Shown here one piece after another: positions 17,161-26,115 of a DNA stretch of 64,000 nucleotides. Source of the stretch: Pseudomonadota bacterium (GTDB taxonomy: Bacteria; Pseudomonadota; Gammaproteobacteria; Steroidobacterales; Steroidobacteraceae); the NCBI GenBank assembly GCA_023391335.1, contig JAEWBG010000028.1, forward strand, positions 62,001 to 126,000. The letters are read 5' to 3'. How positions within the stretch are numbered: position 1 is the first letter of the stretch; the number at the start of each line of letters is the position of its first letter. Both the position numbers and the translations under genes were made by a program. The notes under the pieces are model-generated. The model saw nothing but the letters and a program-made list of their open reading frames with translations. It was not told the origin of the DNA and ran no database searches.

Positions 17161-18561
17161 ATGAATCGATTGGTGTGTATCTCAAATCGGATATCGGTGC
17201 CGCGTAAAGCTGCGTCCGCGGGCGGATTGGCGGTTGGCGTGCTCGGCGCGTTGAAGCGCTCGGGCGGCCTGTGGTTCGGCTGGAGTGGCGAGACAGTAGA
17301 AGCGGAACCCGGTGAACCCAAGTTGCACGTCCGCGAAGGCGTGACGTACGCGACCATCGACTTGCGCCAGCGCGACTTCGATCTGTACTACAACGGCTAT
17401 TCGAACGAAGTGCTGTGGCCGCTGTTTCACTACTTCCTCAAGGACATGCGCTACTCGACGGAGCGATGGGACGCGTACTTGCGCGCCAATCAAACCTTCG
17501 CGCAGAAGCTGATTCTCCTGCTGAAGCCGAACGACCTCATCTGGGTTCACGACTATCACTTGATTCCGCTGGGTCGATTGCTGCGCGAACGAGCGGTGGG
17601 ACGGCCGCTCGGGTTCTTCCTGCATATTCCGTTTCCCAGCATCGACATGCTGCGCGTGTTGCCGAATCACGCGGACTTGCTGCGCGACTTGTTGGCCTAC
17701 GACGTGGTCGGATTGCAGACCGATAACGATCTGCGCGCGTTCAAGGCGGGCATCACCTATGTGTTCGGCGCCGATGCCGTGCAGGAGGACGGAACGATCC
17801 ACATTGAGGGCCGCGTAGTTCGCGCCGAGGTTTTTCCGATCGGCGTCGATGTGACCGCGATTCAAGAAAGCGCGGAGAAAGCGGTCCACAGCGAGGCGGT
17901 TAAGCGCATGCACGCGAGCATGCTCGGCCGCGCACTGATGATCGGTGTGGATCGCCTCGATTACAGCAAGGGCCTGGTCGAACGGTTTGCAGCGTATGAG
18001 CGCCTGTTCGAGTTCTATCCGGAGAATCTGGGTCGCATCACCTATCTGCAGATTGCACCGCTATCGCGCACCGAGGTGAGTGCTTATGAAGAGATTCGCC
18101 AGGCGCTGGAACAGGCGGCGGGTCGCACGAACGGGCGTTTTGCAGACACCGACTGGACGCCGATCCGCTATTTGAACCGCAATTTTCCGCACTCGACGCT
18201 CACCGGCTTTTTTCGGGTCGCGGATGTGGGTTTGGTTACGCCGCTGCGCGATGGCATGAACTTGGTCGCGAAAGAGTTCGTCGCGGCGCAAGATCCCGAA
18301 GATCCGGGAGTACTGGTGTTATCGAACCTCGCCGGTGCGGCCCGCGAACTCGATGCGGCAATGCTCGTGAACCCATACGACATCAATGCCGTCAGTCATG
18401 CGATGCAAGTTGCGCTTTCCATGCAACTTGCCGAACGGCGCGAACGCTACAACTCCATGATCGCGGTCCTCAAACGCAATGACATCGCGACGTGGACCGA
18501 ACGCTTCGTCGGAGCGCTGGAATCCGTTGCAATCCATGAGCCTCGCCGCGCGGTGGGGTGA
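17161..18561 (+). CDS. otsA: Trehalose-6-phosphate synthase OtsA (GT20)
   Basis: The 466-residue GT-B glycosyltransferase transfers glucose from UDP-glucose to glucose-6-phosphate, making trehalose-6-phosphate for osmoprotection. Family signatures are present: LVCISNRISVP at the N-terminus, the glycine-rich GGLAVGVLGAL loop, WVHDYHLIPLG, GVDRLDYSKGL and RDGMNLVAKEFVA. The length is normal. No otsB (the phosphatase) is adjacent, so dephosphorylation must be encoded elsewhere. The stop is followed after about 20 bp by repeat A2. Confidence 0.95.
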   Translation: MNRLVCISNRISVPRKAASAGGLAVGVLGALKRSGGLWFGWSGETVEAEPGEPKLHVREGVTYATIDLRQRDFDLYYNGYSNEVLWPLFHYFLKDMRYSTERWDAYLRANQTFAQKLILLLKPNDLIWVHDYHLIPLGRLLRERAVGRPLGFFLHIPFPSIDMLRVLPNHADLLRDLLAYDVVGLQTDNDLRAFKAGITYVFGADAVQEDGTIHIEGRVVRAEVFPIGVDVTAIQESAEKAVHSEAVKRMHASMLGRALMIGVDRLDYSKGLVERFAAYERLFEFYPENLGRITYLQIAPLSRTEVSAYEEIRQALEQAAGRTNGRFADTDWTPIRYLNRNFPHSTLTGFFRVADVGLVTPLRDGMNLVAKEFVAAQDPEDPGVLVLSNLAGAARELDAAMLVNPYDINAVSHAMQVALSMQLAERRERYNSMIAVLKRNDIATWTERFVGALESVAIHEPRRAVG

Positions 18562-18579
18562 TCAAAAGGCGAAAGAGGC

Positions 18580-18694
18580 GGACGCCACACAAAGCGCACG
18601 AAAATAAACTATGGAGTGAGCTCTGGCAGTGCTCACGCGGTGCATTTCGAGGTCCGGGAACAGATGATCCCTTTGCGAGCTTTGTGTTGCGTCC
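18580..18694. repeat. Palindromic CACAAAG-word element A2
   Basis: The left arm at 18580-18600 (GGACG, CACAAAG, then CGCACG) and the right arm at 18671-18694 (CTTTGCG, CTTTGTG, then TGCGTCC) are inverted copies about 70 bp apart. It follows otsA and precedes dps in the same direction. Downstream, 18695-18818 holds the dps 5' region, with a GATGATG/CATCATC inverted repeat but no clear promoter. Confidence 0.7.
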
Positions 18695-18818
18695 GGTGAT
18701 CTGAGAATGTCGCAAGGCGTCATCGTCAGCATCGATGGCGGCCATCGCAATCTTGCATCGCCGCCGAGATGATGCTGCTGCAGAATGATCAACATCATCG
18801 ATCAGTGGAAACTTCATC

Positions 18819-19301
18819 ATGCACAAGACCAGAAATGATCTCCCACCGGACGTTCGTTCGGCCATCGCCGAATTGCTCAATGCCCGGCTCGCCGACACGG
18901 TGGATTTGTATCTGCAGACCAAGCACGCTCATTGGAACGTCAAGGGGCCGAACTTCATCGCGCTTCATGAGCTCTTCGACAAATTAGCCGAAGAACTCGA
19001 GGACAACATCGACGATATGGCCGAGCGGGCAGTGGCGCTTGGCGGCGTGGCGGAGGGTACCGTGGGCTCAATCGCCAAGCGTACCCAGCTGAAGGCATAC
19101 CCCGCAGAGATCCGTGACGGTTCCGCGCACGTGGATGCGCTGGCGGATGCGTATGCCGTCCTGGGCAAGTCGGTGCGAAAAGCCACCGATGAAGCGAGCA
19201 GGCTCGGAGACGCGGATACGAGCGATTTGTTCACGGGTATCTCGCGCGATCTCGACAAGAACTTGTGGTTCTTGGAAGCGCATCGGCAAGCCGGCTCGTA
19301 G
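18819..19301 (+). CDS. dps: Dps family ferritin-like DNA protection protein
   Basis: The 160-residue protein has the Dps ferritin-like four-helix pattern. The inter-subunit ferroxidase signature is visible as KHAHWNVKGPNFIALHELFD, followed by EDNIDDMAERAVALGG. Dps dodecamers bind iron, detoxify peroxide and can compact DNA in stationary phase. The N-terminus is short and only mildly basic, so DNA binding is uncertain. The gene stands alone behind repeat A2 and about 120 bp of 5' sequence. Confidence 0.92.
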   Translation: MHKTRNDLPPDVRSAIAELLNARLADTVDLYLQTKHAHWNVKGPNFIALHELFDKLAEELEDNIDDMAERAVALGGVAEGTVGSIAKRTQLKAYPAEIRDGSAHVDALADAYAVLGKSVRKATDEASRLGDADTSDLFTGISRDLDKNLWFLEAHRQAGS

Positions 19302-19334
19302 CGCTCAGACATCGCATCGCATACTTCATACTGC

Positions 19335-19402
19335 GGAAGGCAAGGATGCCTTCCTGATATAGCGGCTCACTGTTAATCTGCGGCGATGCTTTCTCGCCGC
19401 AG
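19335..19402 (+). terminator. Two hairpins between dps and the Mla-like operon
   Basis: A perfect 8-bp stem (19335-19342 with 19347-19354, GGAAGGCA arms, four-base loop) follows dps by 34 bp and may end its transcript, although no U-tract follows. A second perfect 9-bp stem (19378-19386 with 19394-19402, CTGCGGCGA arms) lies 36 bp before the mlaE-like start and could be a 5'-leader structure. Function is inferred from position only. Confidence 0.4.
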
Positions 19403-19437
19403 CTTCCGCTTCATTTCAGGGAACACGTCTATGAGGT

Positions 19438-20562
19438 GTGGGCGTGCTGCTTGAGGTGAACGAATCCGGTGCACGTGCGGAGATCGCGTTGCGCGGCGAC
19501 TGGGTGATCGACAACGTCGCAGAGATCGAGCGCAGCCTTCGCACTGTCCCGTCCGGCGCTCGGCACATCAAGCTAAATCCGAGTGACATCCACACGCTCG
19601 ACTTGTCCGGTGCATGGATGCTGCGAAGCTGGCTGGACAGGCTCAAAGTCAATGGCATCGAATTGCGAGTCGCGGGCGAGCTTCCTGCACACTTTGCTTT
19701 CATCGACGAACTACTCGAACGTCCGGACGATTCCGCGCCAAGCGCTGCTCGCGAGCGGATCTCGTTGGCTTCGATGCTGGCGTGGGTGGGGCGGTTTTCG
19801 CATGAGCGCGCCGAAGGTGCGATCGATGCACTGGGGTATCTCGGCCGGTTCGTCGTCAGCGCCGTGCGTTCCTTACGCAGCGCGCATAACCTACGCGTTC
19901 CCTCCGTTGCACGTCATGTGTACGAAACCGGCATCCAAGCGATTCCGATCGTCGGGCTGATCGCGTTCCTCATCAGCGTCATCGTGGCCTACCTCGGTGC
20001 GCAGCAGTTGCGTCAGTTTGGGGCCGATATCTTCACCGTGGATCTCGTCGCGATCTCGGTGCTGCGCGAGCTCGGCGTGCTACTGACTTCCATCATCGTC
20101 GCCGGCCGTTCCGGCAGCGCGTTTGCGGCGGAAATCGGCGTCATGCGTTTGAACGACGAGATCGACGCGCTCGAATCCATGGGTGTCGATTTCTTCGAAG
20201 TGCTCGTCTTGCCTCGGGTCATCGGGCTCGTGATTGCATTGCCGCTGCTGACCGTCATTGCAGATGCGATGGGTCTTGCCGGGGGTGCGGTGCTGTCTTC
20301 ATGGCTACTCGATATCCCGCTTTCGCAATACATCCCACGTGTGCAGGAAGCCATCGCACCTACGACGTTTTGGGCCGGTCTAATTAAAGCGCCCGTGTTT
20401 GCGATTTTGATCGCCATGGTGGGCACGCTGCGTGGCATGCAAGTCCGCGATTCTTCCCGCGAGTTGGGCAGGCTCACGACGATTGCCGTCGTGCAATCGA
20501 TCTTCTTGGTGATCTTCGCCGATGCGATCTTTGCGGTCGTGTACGTGGAACTGGATTTCTAA
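19438..20562 (+). CDS. STAS-MlaE fusion, lipid ABC transporter permease
   Basis: The 374-residue protein fuses an N-terminal STAS domain (residues about 1-95, MlaB-like) to an MlaE permease with about five membrane segments and the motif VAGRSGSAFAAEIGVM. It is the membrane core of an MCE transporter moving phospholipid between inner and outer membranes. In E. coli MlaB and MlaE are separate, so the fusion is a variant layout known from other bacteria. The frame opens at GTG 19438 directly after an in-frame stop; GTG 19444, seven bases after GAGG, is an equally good start. It leads a four-gene operon with the ATPase, MCE and lipoprotein genes. Confidence 0.9.
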   Translation: MGVLLEVNESGARAEIALRGDWVIDNVAEIERSLRTVPSGARHIKLNPSDIHTLDLSGAWMLRSWLDRLKVNGIELRVAGELPAHFAFIDELLERPDDSAPSAARERISLASMLAWVGRFSHERAEGAIDALGYLGRFVVSAVRSLRSAHNLRVPSVARHVYETGIQAIPIVGLIAFLISVIVAYLGAQQLRQFGADIFTVDLVAISVLRELGVLLTSIIVAGRSGSAFAAEIGVMRLNDEIDALESMGVDFFEVLVLPRVIGLVIALPLLTVIADAMGLAGGAVLSSWLLDIPLSQYIPRVQEAIAPTTFWAGLIKAPVFAILIAMVGTLRGMQVRDSSRELGRLTTIAVVQSIFLVIFADAIFAVVYVELDF

Positions 20563-20573
20563 TCTCCAAGCGC

Positions 20574-21341
20574 ATGGCTGAACCGATCATTTCTGTACGC
20601 GGGGTCGTGAATCGCTTTGGTGCGCAGGTGGTCCACGATCGCGTCGATCTAGACGTCTTCCCCGGCGAGGTGCTTGGGGTGGTCGGCGGTTCTGGCAGCG
20701 GCAAGTCGGTCCTGCTGCGCACGATGCTCGGCCTGCAGCGTCCGGCGGCCGGGCAGGTGCTCATCGAAGGGCAAGACATTACGCGCATGAGTGCGGCTGA
20801 ACTCTTGAGCGTCAAACGCCGTTACGGAGTGACGTTTCAGCATGGCGCCCTGTTTAGTTCGCTGACGGTCGCCGAAAACATCCAACTGCCGATTCGCGAG
20901 TACTTCGATGCATCTGTGGAAACATTGAACGCGCTGACCGAACTGAGATTGCGCATGGTGGGTCTGCCGCTGGATGCCGGTGCCAAACTGCCGTCGCAAC
21001 TTTCAGGCGGCATGATCAAGCGCGCGGCGTTGGCGAGAGCGTTGGCACTCGATCCAGCGTTGCTGTTCCTCGATGAGCCCACCGCGGGACTCGATCCGAT
21101 CTCGGCGGCCGGATTCGATGAACTGGTGCGTTATCTACACCGTGGCCTTAAGCTCACGGTCGTCATGATCACGCACGACTTGGATACGCTGCTCGCGACT
21201 TGCAACCGAGTCGCCGTTCTCATCGACAAGAAGATCGTGGTCGACACGCTTGCAGGCATCATGAATCATCCGCACCCCTGGATTCAGGAGTATTTCCACG
21301 GGCCGCGCGCCCGCGCAGCGCAGACCTCAGTGAAATCTTGA
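20574..21341 (+). CDS. MlaF-like ABC transporter ATPase
   Basis: The 255-residue ATPase has Walker A GGSGSGKS at residues 38-45, the ABC signature LSGGM, Walker B LLFLDEPTAGLD and a switch His in MITHDLDT. It powers the permease encoded 11 bp upstream. The LSGGMIKRAALARA form is typical of the MlaF branch. The MCE gene starts three bases after its stop codon, so the operon is tightly coupled. Confidence 0.92.
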   Translation: MAEPIISVRGVVNRFGAQVVHDRVDLDVFPGEVLGVVGGSGSGKSVLLRTMLGLQRPAAGQVLIEGQDITRMSAAELLSVKRRYGVTFQHGALFSSLTVAENIQLPIREYFDASVETLNALTELRLRMVGLPLDAGAKLPSQLSGGMIKRAALARALALDPALLFLDEPTAGLDPISAAGFDELVRYLHRGLKLTVVMITHDLDTLLATCNRVAVLIDKKIVVDTLAGIMNHPHPWIQEYFHGPRARAAQTSVKS

Positions 21342-21344
21342 GCT

Positions 21345-22280
21345 ATGGAACGAGAAGCTAATTACGTCGCGGTCGGTGCATTCATCCTGCTGGTGCTGGC
21401 GATGGGTGTCGGCTTCGTCGTTTGGTACAGCGATGCGAGCGACGGCATCGAATACAAGCTTTACGAGATCTACTTCGCAGGTAGCGTGAGCGGCTTAGAG
21501 CGCGGCGGCCCGGTTCGATATTTGGGCGTGGATGTCGGGCGCGTGCGCCGCATGTCGATCGATACCAAAGACCCCAGCCGGGTGATGGTCGTTGTCGAGA
21601 TCGATGAAGACGCGCCGATTAGTTCGGCGACTCGAGCCAGCTTAGGGTTGCAGGGTGTCACCGGGCTTCTCTATGTGAATCTCAAAGAAGCGCCCGAAGT
21701 GGACCGCAAGCTACCGATGCAGCACGGGGAGAAATATCCCATTATCGAGTCCGTCGCCTCCGACTTCGATGTGTTCCTGGCCAGCGTTCCCGAGTTGATG
21801 GGCAAAGCGAATTCGATCTTGGAGCGCGTCGGACGCGTCTTCTCGGACGAAAATCTCGCGGGCTTGTCGGAGACCATTCGCAGCGTGCGGCAAGCGAGCG
21901 CCACACTGCCGCAGACTTCGAAGAATGTCGCCGCACTCGTGCAAGAGATGCGCTCGACCGTCACCGAAATCCACGGCGCCGCCGAGTCGCTGCGTGGAAT
22001 GACCGAAGAAGCGCGGCCGCAAGTCACCAATGCCCTGGCGCGCATGACCACCGTCGCGGACGATTTGGCGCGTGCTGCGGACCGAATCGATAGCTTCACG
22101 CACAAGAGCGAAACTCAGTTGGGCGATTTCACCGAACAAGGCTTGTTCGAAATAGAACGGCTCGTGCGTGAGACACGATCGGCGGCCCTGGAATTCCGCG
22201 ATTTGTCGCGGTCGCTGAAAGAGAACCCATCGCAACTGTTGTACGAACCGCCGCCGAGCGGAGTGGAGATCAAGCCGTGA
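21345..22280 (+). CDS. MlaD-like MCE domain substrate-binding protein
   Basis: The 311-residue protein has one N-terminal membrane helix (GAFILLVLAMGVGFVVWY), a single MCE/MlaD domain (residues about 38-118, with VRYLGVDVGRV) and a long C-terminal helical region (about 145-290) predicted to be coiled-coil. It would form a ring in the periplasm that channels lipid. It is longer than E. coli MlaD (183 residues) because of the helical tail. Its stop overlaps the start of the next gene by one base (TGATG). Confidence 0.9.
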   Translation: MEREANYVAVGAFILLVLAMGVGFVVWYSDASDGIEYKLYEIYFAGSVSGLERGGPVRYLGVDVGRVRRMSIDTKDPSRVMVVVEIDEDAPISSATRASLGLQGVTGLLYVNLKEAPEVDRKLPMQHGEKYPIIESVASDFDVFLASVPELMGKANSILERVGRVFSDENLAGLSETIRSVRQASATLPQTSKNVAALVQEMRSTVTEIHGAAESLRGMTEEARPQVTNALARMTTVADDLARAADRIDSFTHKSETQLGDFTEQGLFEIERLVRETRSAALEFRDLSRSLKENPSQLLYEPPPSGVEIKP

Positions 22281-22930
22281 TGCGAGCGAGCATCTTGTCT
22301 GTCGGCGCGCTGTGCACGTTGCTGCTGGCCGGCTGCACCACATCCATATTCGACAGCGAATCCCCCGTGCCAATGAGCTACGTGCTGCGCTCGGCACCTG
22401 CCGCCTCCGTCTCGCTGGCGCACACCGATGCCGACATCGCCATCGGTAGGCCCGAGGCCCTGCCTGGCTTGGATTCCGATCGCATCGGCGTGTTGCGAGG
22501 ACATCAACTGGATTTCTACCGCGGTGTGCGATGGGGTAGTCCCGCACCGGAGGTGATGCAGGCTCTGTTGGTCGATTCGATGGAAGATCAACACGTGTTT
22601 CGCAGCGTGACGCGCGAACAATCCCGCGTGAGTTCCGACTACATCTTGGATGTGCAGTTGCGCGACTTCCAATCCGAGTACGCGGAATCCTCGTCCTTAC
22701 CCACGGTGCACGTTTCGGCTGTCGTGCGCGTGGTGCGCATTCCTGATCGCAGGCTCGTGACGACGATCTCCGCGGAATCCCAGATTAAAGCTTCCGAAGA
22801 TCGCATGTCCGCGGTTGCGGTGGCTTTCGAGAAGGCTGGCAATGCGGTTGCGTTGGATCTTTTGAACCAAGTTGCTCCGGCGATTGCCGCTGACGCATCG
22901 TTGCTTGCCGCTGCTCGCGGCAAGAAGTAA
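22280..22930 (+). CDS. ABC-type transport auxiliary lipoprotein (PqiC/Mla-associated)
   Basis: The 216-residue precursor has a lipoprotein signal with lipobox LLAGC, so the mature N-terminus is a lipidated Cys. The body matches the ABC-type transport auxiliary lipoprotein family (PqiC-like), which accompanies MCE transporters and probably sits at the outer membrane. The ATG at 22280 overlaps the MCE gene stop; a GTG one codon upstream is also possible. It closes the four-gene Mla-like operon. Confidence 0.85.
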   Translation: MRASILSVGALCTLLLAGCTTSIFDSESPVPMSYVLRSAPAASVSLAHTDADIAIGRPEALPGLDSDRIGVLRGHQLDFYRGVRWGSPAPEVMQALLVDSMEDQHVFRSVTREQSRVSSDYILDVQLRDFQSEYAESSSLPTVHVSAVVRVVRIPDRRLVTTISAESQIKASEDRMSAVAVAFEKAGNAVALDLLNQVAPAIAADASLLAAARGKK

Positions 22931-22936
22931 CCGGCA

Positions 22937-23476
22937 ATGAATCGTGTCGTCGTGCGCATATGCGCGGTGCTCCTGTTGGTCGGAGCGAATTTCGAAGCGT
23001 TTGCGGACCCACAAGATTTCAGCGGTACCGTGTCGCGCATCTTCGATGGCGACAGCTTTCTGGTTCGCAATGCGTTCGGAAAAGATGTCGACGTACGCTT
23101 AATCGACATCGACGCACCGGAAAAAGATCAAGCGTACGGTGACCGAGCGCGCGCGGCACTCATGAAGCTCATCGCGTCACGGCGCGTTTTCGTCGATGTG
23201 ATCGATACCGATAAGTACCAACGCAAGCTCGCCCGCGTGTATCGCGAGCCCGATCGACTCGATGTTGCTCGCGCGATGGTTCACGATGGCAATGTCTGGC
23301 TCTATCGCCGCACGCTGCGCGATCTAACGCTGATTCCTCTGGAAGATGCGGCTCGCGATCAGCATCTCGGCCTGTGGTCACTGCCGAAGTCCGAGCTGAT
23401 GCCGCCGTGGAAGTTTCGGTATTTGAAGAGAGAAGCCAAGAGGGCGGACGAAACACAAAGAACGCATAGCAAGTGA
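22937..23476 (+). CDS. Secreted thermonuclease-family (SNase) protein
   Basis: The 179-residue precursor has a signal peptide (to about residue 24, ending FADPQ) and a staphylococcal-nuclease fold. Active-site motifs are visible: IFDGDSFLVR, RLIDIDAPEKDQAYGDRAR and a later YQRKLARVY. It probably hydrolyses nucleic acid in the periplasm or outside the cell with calcium. The last residues (ADETQRTHSK) are encoded by repeat A3, so the native C-terminus seems to have been replaced or extended by the repeat. It starts 6 bp after the lipoprotein gene and may be co-transcribed with it. Confidence 0.88.
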   Translation: MNRVVVRICAVLLLVGANFEAFADPQDFSGTVSRIFDGDSFLVRNAFGKDVDVRLIDIDAPEKDQAYGDRARAALMKLIASRRVFVDVIDTDKYQRKLARVYREPDRLDVARAMVHDGNVWLYRRTLRDLTLIPLEDAARDQHLGLWSLPKSELMPPWKFRYLKREAKRADETQRTHSK

Positions 23477-23551
23477 AAAACTGAGCGCGAGCCTGCCCGT
23501 GTAAAGGTTTTCACATGCAGAAGGGTTCTTTGCGCGCTTTGTGTTGCGTCC
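23446..23551. repeat. Palindromic CACAAAG-word element A3 overlapping a gene end
   Basis: The left arm at 23446-23469 (GGACG, CACAAAG, CGCATAG) lies inside the last codons of the thermonuclease gene. The right arm at 23526-23551 carries CTTTGCG and CTTTGTG words ending TGCGTCC. The arms are about 55 bp apart. The element sits between two converging genes, with the phospholipase D-like stop at 23560-23562. Confidence 0.75.
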
Positions 23552-23559
23552 GACTCCCC

Positions 23560-25053
23560 TCAGAAAGTACTTAGGCCCGTCGCTTCCATCAGTCGATACC
23601 GCCAATAGTCGCCGGAGTCCTCATCGCGGAATGCACCGAGCGGAGCCGTGAATTCCGTTCCGGCAGGTCCATCGTTATTCCAAATGCGATCGAAGTACGC
23701 GCTCATTTGCAGCGCGAGCGGCCCGTTCGTGCCGGTCTCGAACGCCACGTTCGCTTCGAGATTGTAGTTGTCCAAATTGCGCCGGGTGTAATTCGCAGAA
23801 CCGAGGGTCGCGATGAAACGATCGCCGTGAGTGATCATCGCGACCTTCGTATGAAACTGCTCGCCGTGGGTGCGGTACCACCGAATTTGGATTCGCTCGC
23901 CGCTGTTGACAAATAACTCATTGGCGACGGGGCGATTGGGGACGCCGTCCTTTTGACGACCGAACGCATCGCGATTGGGATCGAGAATGACTTCAACCCG
24001 CACGCCACGTTCCGCCGCCTTGATGAGCGCGTCGATCACATCCCGATCCGAAAGATAAAACACTGCGAGCCGGATACGATCGCCATTTCGCGTCAGCTGC
24101 AGCGATGCGAGCAGATGTTCTTTGATCGCTTCCTCGGTCAAAAACGACAGATGCACCGCCTCTGGACCGGATGCTGCCGGAGTCTTGGCGGCAGATACTG
24201 CGTAGACATGTCCGCGCCACCCTGAGAAACGAGCGATTGCCAGTTCGCTCCCGATGATCTCTTCGGCGAGAGCGCCATCAAAGGCGATCGCGACGTTCGA
24301 ATGCGCGCTGCTCGCGTCGTGCGGGTTCGCGGAGGTCACGAGCGCTCTGAGGTTCCCGTCGGCGGAGTCCGTCACCAGGACCTTTCGGTGGTTGGCTTTG
24401 AAGTTCAACAGTGCGAGCCAGCTACGCACCGTGATGTCCTGGCCCTGATCGTCGAACGGGTTGGCAGCCGAGCCGCCGTCGTACGAATTGCCCCACCAGC
24501 TGAATGCGATCCGCCATAGCGATGAATAGAGCGGATTGGAGTCTCGCAAACGAGCTAGATCGGTGGTGACCACATCGATTCCAGCGCTTCGCAATTGCGC
24601 GAACAGCGCCGAGTGCGTGCCGCCATAGATCTCATTGATCGGATCGGTGATCAGGAGGATCGCAAGTTGCGGCTTCGCTTGCTTGCGAGCGATCAGGTGC
24701 TGGACAAGTTCGCCGCTGAGTGCGCGATGCACGTTGGATGCGCTACCCATCTGATCGTTGATCAGGAAGAAGTCCGCAACGATGACCGTTTCCGCCGCAT
24801 CGATCATCCGCAGCGCTTCATCAAAGATTTGCTGCTCGTAAATGGGCTGACCTTTGGGATCTGCGTGCGTCAGGTCGTAGAGGAACTGCACTTCGGATTG
24901 CGGCAGAACGTGTTCCGATGAGTGCACTGCGGTTCCCGCAGGCATCGGCTTGACGATGTTCCAGACGGCGACGCAAAGCCAAATCGCAAGCAGCAGCCAA
25001 AGAATGGCGCGCTTGCGCAGCCGACGTCGCGGCATGGGTGCGAATTCAACCAT
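23560..25053 (-). CDS. Membrane-anchored phospholipase D-like protein
   Basis: The 497-residue protein has an N-terminal membrane anchor or uncleaved signal (RAILWLLLAIWLCVAVW) and two PLD domains. The first HKD motif is complete (H222, K224, D229 in NHRKVLVTD). The second has H401 and K403 but Thr at position 408 where Asp is usual, followed by the typical GSANYTRRNL. Related proteins include cardiolipin synthase-like and other transphosphatidylases; the substrate is unknown. An ATG six codons downstream (25035) is an alternative start. It follows the STN-like trio on the same strand after 144 bp in which I see no clear signal. Confidence 0.85.
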   Translation of the reverse strand: MVEFAPMPRRRLRKRAILWLLLAIWLCVAVWNIVKPMPAGTAVHSSEHVLPQSEVQFLYDLTHADPKGQPIYEQQIFDEALRMIDAAETVIVADFFLINDQMGSASNVHRALSGELVQHLIARKQAKPQLAILLITDPINEIYGGTHSALFAQLRSAGIDVVTTDLARLRDSNPLYSSLWRIAFSWWGNSYDGGSAANPFDDQGQDITVRSWLALLNFKANHRKVLVTDSADGNLRALVTSANPHDASSAHSNVAIAFDGALAEEIIGSELAIARFSGWRGHVYAVSAAKTPAASGPEAVHLSFLTEEAIKEHLLASLQLTRNGDRIRLAVFYLSDRDVIDALIKAAERGVRVEVILDPNRDAFGRQKDGVPNRPVANELFVNSGERIQIRWYRTHGEQFHTKVAMITHGDRFIATLGSANYTRRNLDNYNLEANVAFETGTNGPLALQMSAYFDRIWNNDGPAGTEFTAPLGAFRDEDSGDYWRYRLMEATGLSTF

Positions 25054-25197
25054 GTTTCAAGATTCTTTAGACGCACTACTTCAAGCTGCAGCGGCGAGAT
25101 GTGTTCGCACTCGCCGCGCAGATGGAACCCGCATCATCGGGCGGGCTGGCAGCTTGATTCTTCTGTAAGCCGCGGCACTCTCGAAGAAGTTTTCCGG

Positions 25198-25608
25198 TCA
25201 GTCTGACTTGGCGCCTGCAACAGCGCTGCTCTTGCCCTTGGCAGAGCGAACTATCCATCTGCCGTCGGGCGAGTGGTAGGCCCTGAGATTCCACGGCGCC
25301 AAAATTTCCGCTAATACTTCATCGATTCGAGAGGCTTTCGGCAGCGCGATGAGGGTCATAGAGGGCAGTACTTGCTTCTTCTTGTACTCGATGGGAAAGC
25401 CTTTTTCCTTGAGTCCATCCAGAATAGATTTGATCGTATTGCCTTCCTTGAAGAGCATATCGACGGCAGCAGGATCGTTCGTGCCTCCTTGGCTCTGATC
25501 CACTAGGCCACCTTTCACCCCCGCCGACGAAAGACTGGTCATCTGCGCGAGTGCCTGCGTGGATGCGAGCATCGCGGCAGCGGCCAGTGCGATTCTTAAG
25601 TACCTCAT
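25198..25608 (-). CDS. Secreted STN-like protein, paralogue 1
   Basis: The 136-residue precursor has a signal peptide (MRYLRIALAAAAMLASTQALA). Its single domain has a beta-alpha-beta pattern like the secretin/TonB short N-terminal (STN) domain: ILDGLKEKGFPIEYKKKQV, then MTLIALPKASRIDEVLAEIL, then YHSPDGRWIV. It is the last of three tandem paralogues (25662-26078 and 26116-26535) behind a tonB-like gene. The start is the ATG at 25608, preceded by GGAGG at seven bases. No function is known to me; STN domains usually sit at the start of secretins or TonB-dependent transducers, not alone. Confidence 0.75.
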   Translation of the reverse strand: MRYLRIALAAAAMLASTQALAQMTSLSSAGVKGGLVDQSQGGTNDPAAVDMLFKEGNTIKSILDGLKEKGFPIEYKKKQVLPSMTLIALPKASRIDEVLAEILAPWNLRAYHSPDGRWIVRSAKGKSSAVAGAKSD

Positions 25609-25661
25609 TGAATTCCTCCCCCATCCTGAGACCCCAACTTCTGTGCCACGCCGGCGCGGAC

Positions 25662-26078
25662 TTAGGGCGCGTTGGCGAGTTCTGCGGCTTTCTTCTTGTC
25701 CGGCCGCACGATCAATTTGCCCATTGGCGAACGAAATGCCGCTAAATTCCAAGGTTCCAGAATCTCATTTAGAACATCGTCGATTCGAGTGGCTTTCGGC
25801 AGCGCCACCAAAGTCATGGTCGGCGGCACTTGCTTCTTCTTGTACTCGATATGGAATCCTTTTTCGTTGAGCCCCTCGAGGATTGAGGCAATTGAATTGC
25901 CTTCCTTGAACAGTACATCGACCGCTTTCGGGTCGTTAAACGATGGCTGACTCAAATCCAGCATCGTCGTGTCGCGAATTCCGGCGCTTGCAATGCGGTC
26001 CATTGTTTCGTTCCCGCCGAACGAAGCGGCCCACACGAGACTCAGAGCTAACAGCAGTGCCAACTTAGCCTGGACCAT
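25662..26078 (-). CDS. Secreted STN-like protein, paralogue 2
   Basis: The 138-residue precursor has a signal peptide (LALLLALSLVWAASF) and the same STN-like core as its neighbours: SILEGLNEKGFHIEYKKKQV, then MTLVALPKATRIDDVLNEIL, and a final SPMGKLIV strand. It also shares the leading DPKAVDVLFKEGN segment. The ribosome binding site is purine-rich (GGGGGTGG). It lies 37 bp after paralogue 3 and 53 bp before paralogue 1, so the three are probably co-transcribed. Confidence 0.75.
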   Translation of the reverse strand: MVQAKLALLLALSLVWAASFGGNETMDRIASAGIRDTTMLDLSQPSFNDPKAVDVLFKEGNSIASILEGLNEKGFHIEYKKKQVPPTMTLVALPKATRIDDVLNEILEPWNLAAFRSPMGKLIVRPDKKKAAELANAP

Positions 26079-26115
26079 AATCCACCCCCTAATGGCATTC
26101 GCCTTCGAATGGTGG

